This document shows positions 33,264 through 37,492 of a stretch of DNA of 37,492 bases, in pieces. Position 1 is the stretch's first letter, and each line of letters begins with the position of its first letter. The notes beneath the pieces were generated by a model that worked only from the letters and a program-made list of their open reading frames with translations, was not told the origin of the DNA and did not search any database. The stretch spans positions 1 through 37,492 of the forward strand of contig FR901496.1 of NCBI GenBank assembly GCA_000438355.1, read 5' to 3'. The translations under genes were made by a program, and so were the position numbers. This DNA is from Clostridium sp. CAG:273. GTDB taxonomy: Bacteria; Bacillota; Clostridia; TANB77; CAG-508.

Positions 33264-34058
33264 CTATTTTCGTTTAAATACTTTCTTTAATTTGCTAAAG
33301 AATCCTTTCTCATCTCTAGGAATTGTTACATCAATGTTTTCTCCTAAAATTCTCCTTGCAGCCTCTACATATGCTCTACCTGATGGAGCCTTTTTATTAG
33401 TAACAACTGGTTCTCCTTTATTTGTTTGAGTTATAATAAATTCATCGTCAGGAACTACTCCAATTAAGTCTATTGATAATAAGTCTACAATATCATCTAC
33501 ATCCATCATTTCGCCCTTTTTAACCATGTTTGGTCTTAATCTATTTATAACTAATTCTGGATTTTTTATTTCTGATGCTTCTAATAATCCTATAATTCTA
33601 TCTGCATCTCTAATTGAAGAAATTTCTGCTGTTGTAACTACTATAGCTCTATCTGCTCCAGCTATTGCATTTTTAAACCCCTGCTCTATTCCTGCTGGGC
33701 AATCTATTAATATGTAATCGAACTCTTCTCTAAGTTTGTCTGTTAACTCTTTCATTTGTTCTTCATTTACTGCACTTTTATCTCTTGTTTGGGCTGCTGG
33801 TAATAAGTATAATTCATTAAAACGCTTGTCCTTTATTAAAGCTTGTTTTAACTTACATTTTTCTTCTACAACATCTACTATGTCATAAACAATTCTGTTT
33901 TCTAGTCCCATAACAACGTCAAGGTTTCTTAACCCTATATCGGTGTCTACTAAAGCTACTTTTTTGCCTTTTAGTGCTAATGCAGAGCCGAGATTTGCTG
34001 TAGTTGTTGTTTTACCTACTCCACCTTTACCAGATGTAATAACAATAACTTCTCCCAT
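33264..34058 (-). CDS. minD: Septum-site-determining ATPase MinD
   Basis: Membrane-associated ParA-type ATPase that with MinC blocks polar septa and with MinE may oscillate. It is 264 residues long, with the deviant Walker A KGGVGKT (11-17), switch region DTDIGLRNLDVVMGLE, Walker B YILIDCPAG, and a C-terminal amphipathic membrane-targeting helix (EKGFFSKLKKVFKRK). The ribosome site AGGAGG is good. minC is not next to it: upstream lie a terminator and a surface-protein gene, so minC and mreBCD must be elsewhere. Confidence 0.96.
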   Translation of the reverse strand: MGEVIVITSGKGGVGKTTTTANLGSALALKGKKVALVDTDIGLRNLDVVMGLENRIVYDIVDVVEEKCKLKQALIKDKRFNELYLLPAAQTRDKSAVNEEQMKELTDKLREEFDYILIDCPAGIEQGFKNAIAGADRAIVVTTAEISSIRDADRIIGLLEASEIKNPELVINRLRPNMVKKGEMMDVDDIVDLLSIDLIGVVPDDEFIITQTNKGEPVVTNKKAPSGRAYVEAARRILGENIDVTIPRDEKGFFSKLKKVFKRK

Positions 34059-34083
34059 CTTTTTTCCTCCTTAATTGGGTCAT
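34027..34083 (-). other. Possible 18-codon leader ORF overlapping the minD start
   Basis: ATG at 34083 with GAAGGAG upstream begins a short frame (MTQLRRKKDG...) that runs through the minD ribosome site and ends inside minD in another frame. It may couple translation or be chance. Confidence 0.25.
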
Positions 34084-34157
34084 ATTATATTGCTCCTTCT
34101 TTTGTATAAGACTTGCCTGCTTAAAAATCAATAAAAATGCATATTTTCAATGGTTAT

Positions 34158-34186
34158 ATTATATACGAAATTTACTAAAAAATCAA
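34158..34186 (-). promoter_or_regulatory. Promoter of the minD-minE-rodA operon
   Basis: Minus-strand TTGATT (34181-34186), 17-base spacer, consensus TATAAT (34158-34163). The leader to the minD ATG is about 90 nt. Confidence 0.75.
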
Positions 34187-34207
34187 TGTTTATAGAAAAA
34201 TATGTAA

Positions 34208-34269
34208 AAAAAATAAAAGCGAAAAAATTTATGTAATTGTAAGCATAAATTTTTTCGCTTTTATTTTTT
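34208..34269 (-). terminator. Strong terminator between the LamG-type gene and minD
   Basis: Perfect 26-bp inverted repeat (34208-34233 / 34244-34269), core AAAAGCGAAAAAATTTATG, with a 10-base loop and A/T-runs on both sides. It lies just past the stop of the LamG-type gene. Confidence 0.92.
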
Positions 34270-34275
34270 ATCTAT

Positions 34276-35127
34276 TTATAAATTTTTACTAAGCACATTA
34301 TAATTCGTTTGAATTTCAGTCTGAGTTAAAGCTCTATCATATACCATAAAATTATACATTTTTAAATTTGTTGCATTTTGATTTGTATAATAATCTGCTA
34401 ATAATCTTAAATTGTTGCTTGTAGCAAGTCCTATACTATTTGCCATTGTATTTACTAAAGTTCCGTTTTCATAAAATTTCATTTCACTAGCAGTTAATGT
34501 TACTGTATAATTGTAGATTCCGCTTTTATTAAATGCATAATCATACCTTATTTGTGAGCTTTTTGATGTACCTCTATTTGCTACAAAGTTTTGATAACAA
34601 AGTATTCCTTGTGTATTATCTGTATTTGTATCTGCCCAAACAGCACCAGTTAAGTTAGTACCATCTATTGTAAAATATATAGTTCTTTCTTTTCCATTTA
34701 AATTAATTGGAGTTGTTACATATCTCTGTAATGTAGTAGCAACATTTGATAGAACTATGCAATTATCCGCCCAATAGAAATTATTTCCCTCTAGATTTTT
34801 TGATAATGTTCCATCATTATTATTACCGCTTAAATCCTTCCATGTAAGAGCTGTTGAACTATGTCCACTACCTGTATTATTAACTCCATCAAAATATGCA
34901 ATTAAACTATTTGTTATATATTCTGGTTTTTGTTCCTCTGTTCCACTTCCACTAGATGTAGCATCCTGCTCATATATTTCTTTTATTTTCAATTCAGTTT
35001 GTAGTTGATTTTTTCTTATACTAGATGTAAGAGTAAAAATCGCCATTAATATTATAATAAATGTTAAAGTAAGTCCTGTAGCATATACAGCCATTGAACC
35101 TTTTTCACTTTTAAAACACTTTATCAT
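34276..35127 (-). CDS. LamG/concanavalin-A-like surface protein with pilin-like N-terminus
   Basis: A 283-residue protein. Residues 1-11 (MIKCFKSEKGS) and the hydrophobic segment 12-34 (AVYATGLTLTFIIILMAIF) resemble a prepilin-type leader or a simple signal-anchor: basic start, Glu-Lys-Gly-Ser, then the span. A Ser/Gly/Glu-rich linker follows to about 68. Residues 72-280 form a LamG/ConA-like jelly roll (SLIAYFDGVNNTG, WKDLSGNNNDGTL, LKMYNFMVYDRALTQTEIQ), a fold used for carbohydrate or protein binding. It has no catalytic residues and no sortase or S-layer motif. A GGAGG ribosome site is present. The ligand is unknown; a role in adhesion is inference. Confidence 0.8.
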   Translation of the reverse strand: MIKCFKSEKGSMAVYATGLTLTFIIILMAIFTLTSSIRKNQLQTELKIKEIYEQDATSSGSGTEEQKPEYITNSLIAYFDGVNNTGSGHSSTALTWKDLSGNNNDGTLSKNLEGNNFYWADNCIVLSNVATTLQRYVTTPINLNGKERTIYFTIDGTNLTGAVWADTNTDNTQGILCYQNFVANRGTSKSSQIRYDYAFNKSGIYNYTVTLTASEMKFYENGTLVNTMANSIGLATSNNLRLLADYYTNQNATNLKMYNFMVYDRALTQTEIQTNYNVLSKNL

Positions 35128-35169
35128 TTAAATACCTCCAAATTTAACAGTTTCTCTTATAAATATTTT

Positions 35170-36405
35170 TTATAATACCTCTTTTAAGTATTTTATTCTC
35201 TCTTCCCTAAGTTTATTTTTTATTTTAATTCCATCTTCTATTTTATATTTTTCTTTTATATAATCTCCTGTTACTATTTCTAGCATACTTTTGCCTATCT
35301 TATCAAAATTTGCTTCTGGAAAGCCACCATTTCTTGCCTTGTCACACATTACAACAATTTTTAATCCATCCAATCCTAAAATAGACTTACTTGCATTTTC
35401 TATTAAATCTACTTGTTTAGCTGGTGTCATTTGACTAAATATACCTGCTTTCATATGCAATTTACATGCAACTTTTCCACATTTTATCCAACTTTTAGGT
35501 ATACTTATTCTATTTCCTAAATCATTAACTAATTTTGGACCTCTTTCTTCATGTCCATAATGATGTGGTAAAATATCTTTTGGTGTATTTCCTTTTCCTA
35601 AATCATGTACAAGACATGAAAATTTAATTTTTAAATCTGTTGTAAGTTTACTGCTATTATCTACCACTATCATTGTATGGTTATAGCTATCTCCTTCAGG
35701 GTGATATTTAATAGGTTGCGTTTTTCCGATTAGATTATATATTTCTTTAAAATGCACATCTAAAACATTAGCCTTTTTTAGTACCTCAAAAAATCTTGAC
35801 GGTTTTTTGGATGCTAAAGCCTTTTGAAATTCATTAAAAACTCTTTCTTTTGATAGAGTTAGCAATTCTTCTCTTAAACATTCCATAGCTTCTATAGTAC
35901 TTTCTTCTACCATAAACTCTAATGTACTAGCAAATCTAGCTACTCTATATACTCTAAGTGGATCTTCTTTAAATGCATCTGTAGTTTTTCTTATTACTTT
36001 ATTTTCTATATCTAATCTTCCATTAAATGGGTCTATAATCTCTCCTGTTAATACATTTTCTGCAATAGAGTTAATTGTTATATCTCGTCTTGCTAAATCT
36101 TCTTCTATTGTAATATTTTTACCTGTATTAAACTTAAAACCTTTGTGTCCTTTTGTTACTTTTAATTCTTTCCTTGCTAATGCAAATTCACAATTTTCCA
36201 TATCATAAACAGGAAAACTTTTACCTCTTATATGTGCATTTGGAAACAAACCTTCAAATTCAGTATTTGAAAGACCTGTTACGCAATAGTCTTTGTCAAA
36301 CACTTCTTTTTGTAAAATTTTATCTCTAACAGCTCCTCCTACTAAATATAAAGTTCCACCTGCATTTTTTATTTTAATTGCTATTTCTTTTATTACTTCA
36401 TTCAT
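35170..36405 (-). CDS. cca: CCA tRNA nucleotidyltransferase with HD domain
   Basis: Adds or repairs the 3'-CCA of tRNAs. It has 411 residues. The class II nucleotidyltransferase head has GGAVRD (23-28) and the metal-binding pair Asp37/Asp39 (FDKDY), then the EEDLARRDITINSIA block (101-115), the nucleotide-selecting neck (KEDPLRVYRVARFAS) and a C-terminal HD domain with VHDLGKG. The HD part may give phosphatase or phosphodiesterase activity, as in E. coli-type enzymes. There is no ribosome site upstream. A near-consensus promoter ends only six bases before the ATG, so the mRNA is probably leaderless. Confidence 0.93.
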   Translation of the reverse strand: MNEVIKEIAIKIKNAGGTLYLVGGAVRDKILQKEVFDKDYCVTGLSNTEFEGLFPNAHIRGKSFPVYDMENCEFALARKELKVTKGHKGFKFNTGKNITIEEDLARRDITINSIAENVLTGEIIDPFNGRLDIENKVIRKTTDAFKEDPLRVYRVARFASTLEFMVEESTIEAMECLREELLTLSKERVFNEFQKALASKKPSRFFEVLKKANVLDVHFKEIYNLIGKTQPIKYHPEGDSYNHTMIVVDNSSKLTTDLKIKFSCLVHDLGKGNTPKDILPHHYGHEERGPKLVNDLGNRISIPKSWIKCGKVACKLHMKAGIFSQMTPAKQVDLIENASKSILGLDGLKIVVMCDKARNGGFPEANFDKIGKSMLEIVTGDYIKEKYKIEDGIKIKNKLREERIKYLKEVL

Positions 36406-36411
36406 GTCTTA

Positions 36412-36440
36412 ATTATACTTTTATTTAATATTTTTGTCCA
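36412..36440 (-). promoter_or_regulatory. cca promoter placing the RNA start at the ATG
   Basis: Minus-strand TGGACA (36435-36440), 17-base spacer, consensus TATAAT (36412-36417). Six bases separate the -10 from the A of the ATG at 36405, so the predicted start of transcription coincides with the start codon. Confidence 0.75.
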
Positions 36441-36457
36441 CATGAAATAAAAATATT

Positions 36458-36574
36458 TTAATTATTATTCAATTTTATTTTTTCCAATTCTTCCTTAGTC
36501 AAACCTGTTGTTTCTAGTATAATATCTATAGACACATTTTTCTTCTCTGCTTTTCTCCTTGCATTGTAGCACAA
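36458..36574 (-). pseudogene. C-terminal remnant of an Rpn/PD-(D/E)XK transposase-family protein
   Basis: A 38-codon fragment: ARRKAEKKNVSIDIILETTG then LTKEELEKIK and a stop at 36458. The Lys/Glu-rich helix followed by an 'I-x-E-x-T-G-L-T-K-E-E-I-E-K' helix is the usual tail of Rpn-type recombination-promoting nuclease/putative transposase proteins. Upstream an in-frame TAA closes the frame and the nuclease core is gone. Confidence 0.6.
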
Positions 36575-36825
36575 TTAATAATCTTTACGCAACTTAATTT
36601 ATTTACAATTTCTTAATGCTTACCAAATAGTTACATAAATAAATAAATTAATTATATTATTTTTCATTAATCACAGTTTTCTAAAATTATAATTTAATTT
36701 TTTACTTTTTTTGCAAATTTGGATTTTAGTTCAGATTTATTTAAATTTTTATGTTTAAATATTCTTTGAATTTAGCTTTTTGAAAATAAATTTTAATATT
36801 ATTAAGATAACAATTTTTTAAAATT
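36575..36825. other. Intergenic, nothing recognised
   Basis: AT-rich sequence with stops in all frames. It holds no ribosome site, repeat or hairpin that I can support. Together with the nuclease remnant it fills most of the gap between cca and the lectin-fold gene. Confidence 0.5.
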
Positions 36826-36880
36826 AAAAAGTGACTATAGTATCTTAGATAAAATATATAAGATATTATAATCACTTTTT
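36826..36880 (-). terminator. Terminator downstream of the lectin-fold gene
   Basis: 22-bp near-perfect stem (36826-36847 / 36859-36880) with an 11-base loop, AAAAAGTGA ends and T-runs. It has one wobble and one mismatch on either strand. It lies about 100 bases past the shifted stop at 36978. Confidence 0.8.
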
Positions 36881-36977
36881 TCCTACTTTCCAATTAAAAA
36901 CGTCAACCCTTTTTTGGACATTTCCTTTTCAAATTACACAAAATTTTGGACATTCCCTTGGACACCCTTTCAACACC

Positions 36978-37026
36978 CTAAAGTACAGCCAAGACTGGAC
37001 GGAATGACACATAGTCTAATTCGCTA
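36978..37026 (-). pseudogene. Displaced C-terminus of the lectin-fold protein (other frame)
   Basis: In the +1 frame relative to the main frame, the DNA encodes GSELDYVSFRPVLAVL and then a stop. F-R-P-V-L is the expected end of the family that the main frame lacks. Joining the frames near 37027-37035 restores an uninterrupted protein, so one extra base in GGACGGTAG explains the break. Confidence 0.75.
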
Positions 37027-37492
37027 CCGTCCATCTCCATTAAAATAAAATAAACTATAAGAACCTGAATTGTTCCCTCCACGATAGTAGAACGGATAGC
37101 TTCCAAAAGGATAATCTGAATTATTATTGTACCACGATGTACCATTCCTGTCATCACCATCTCCATCTTCACTTGTTTCATATACTGCATCTCCATATTT
37201 TTCTGAATTTGCAATATAGTTATGTTCTCTATCATCTGAACTTCCTTTACTATACACATTTTTCGTTTTCGAATCTCCATTCACTAAGCTTTCTCCATAT
37301 CTTGTTAAAGTGCTTTTTCCATTGTTTACATATGCTGCTACATATTCCATTGCTCCTCCGCTCATATCATATATTCCATGCACTGTTCCCGTTGTACTTT
37401 GTCCTACATTATTTACATATGAGTTTCCACTTCCACCTCCTGTATAATATAAACTATTATCATTTATCGTTACTTCTGCATTTTTTCCATAT
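37024..37492 (-). CDS. Formylglycine-enzyme/C-type-lectin-fold protein, 5' end cut by window, frameshifted near 3' end
   Basis: C-terminal part of a larger protein; the frame is open at the right edge (first residues YGKNAEVTIND). Visible motifs are GIYDMSGGAMEYV, a Gly/Ser/Asn-rich middle, WYNNNSDYPFGSYPFYYRGG, and then an early stop after FNGDGR. The 'GIYDMSGG..EYV' and 'RGG' blocks, with FRPVLAVL in the other frame, are the core of the FGE-sulfatase/C-type-lectin fold. Gut Clostridia use this fold in surface or pilin-like proteins and as variable domains of diversity-generating retroelements. No enzymatic role is implied. The stop TAG at 37024 truncates the last strand, so the product is probably unstable unless the shift is a sequencing error or is bypassed. 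Its N-terminus is outside the window. Confidence 0.72.
   Translation of the reverse strand, partial: YGKNAEVTINDNSLYYTGGGSGNSYVNNVGQSTTGTVHGIYDMSGGAMEYVAAYVNNGKSTLTRYGESLVNGDSKTKNVYSKGSSDDREHNYIANSEKYGDAVYETSEDGDGDDRNGTSWYNNNSDYPFGSYPFYYRGGNNSGSYSLFYFNGDGR

Noticed and set aside
32644..33429. Long plus-strand frame opposite minE and the end of minD, Ser/Phe-rich
   Set aside because: It is the antisense shadow of the Glu/Lys/Asn-rich MinE tail; its composition is an artefact of the complementary codons.
36978..37492. A complete diversity-generating retroelement
   Set aside because: Only a target-like C-terminus is visible. I found no second copy of the segment (template repeat) and no reverse transcriptase in the window.

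Overview
The window is chromosomal DNA from a strongly AT-rich, low-GC Gram-positive anaerobe, most likely an uncultured gut member of the Clostridia. The evidence is the Clostridium-type fatty-acid gene order, rubrerythrin/PerR oxygen defence, a Cwp84-like cysteine peptidase, a GerS-like protein beside EndoA/MazF, strong AGGAGG ribosome sites and TTGAAA/TATAAT promoters. Most genes lie on the minus strand. I see no rRNA, tRNA, CRISPR array or complete insertion sequence.

Layout. Positions 1-2114 hold a secreted papain-family peptidase that runs off the left edge. 2631-4139 is an oxidative-stress cluster: rubrerythrin, a 39-residue rubredoxin-like protein, and PerR with a perfect 7-1-7 Fur/PerR-type box in front of it. 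4207-14301 is a type II fatty-acid synthesis locus read birA-fabH-fabD-fabG-fabF-accB-fabZ-accC-accD-accA-fabI. It covers malonyl-CoA formation, biotinylation of AccB and the whole elongation cycle, but carries no acyl carrier protein gene. 14716-17743 holds a small zinc-ribbon/HTH protein, a pyrimidine-nucleoside phosphorylase, RNase HII and a pilin-like membrane protein. 17912-26089 holds an HtrA-type protease with an asparagine-rich tail, a possible small RNA, an M23 peptidase, SMC and an amidohydrolase. 26350-29991 holds an HD-GYP protein, a degenerate ORF, a Panacea/MazF-like toxin-antitoxin pair, a chromosomal MazF and a GerS-like protein. 30240-34058 has DusB and the rodA-minE-minD cell-shape and division genes. 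34276-37492 has a LamG-type surface protein with a pilin-like N-terminus, the CCA-adding enzyme, a nuclease-family remnant and the frameshifted 3' end of a formylglycine-enzyme/C-type-lectin-fold protein cut by the right edge.

Most notable points: a frameshift in the last codons of the lectin-fold protein, whose C-terminus looks like the targets of diversity-generating retroelements; a likely leaderless CCA-transferase mRNA; a MinE with a 100-residue acidic tail; an orphan chromosomal MazF next to a GerS-like gene; two families of AT-rich intergenic tandem repeats; a shared operator-like palindrome near fabH and birA; and a candidate ~100-nt small RNA with its own promoter and terminator.
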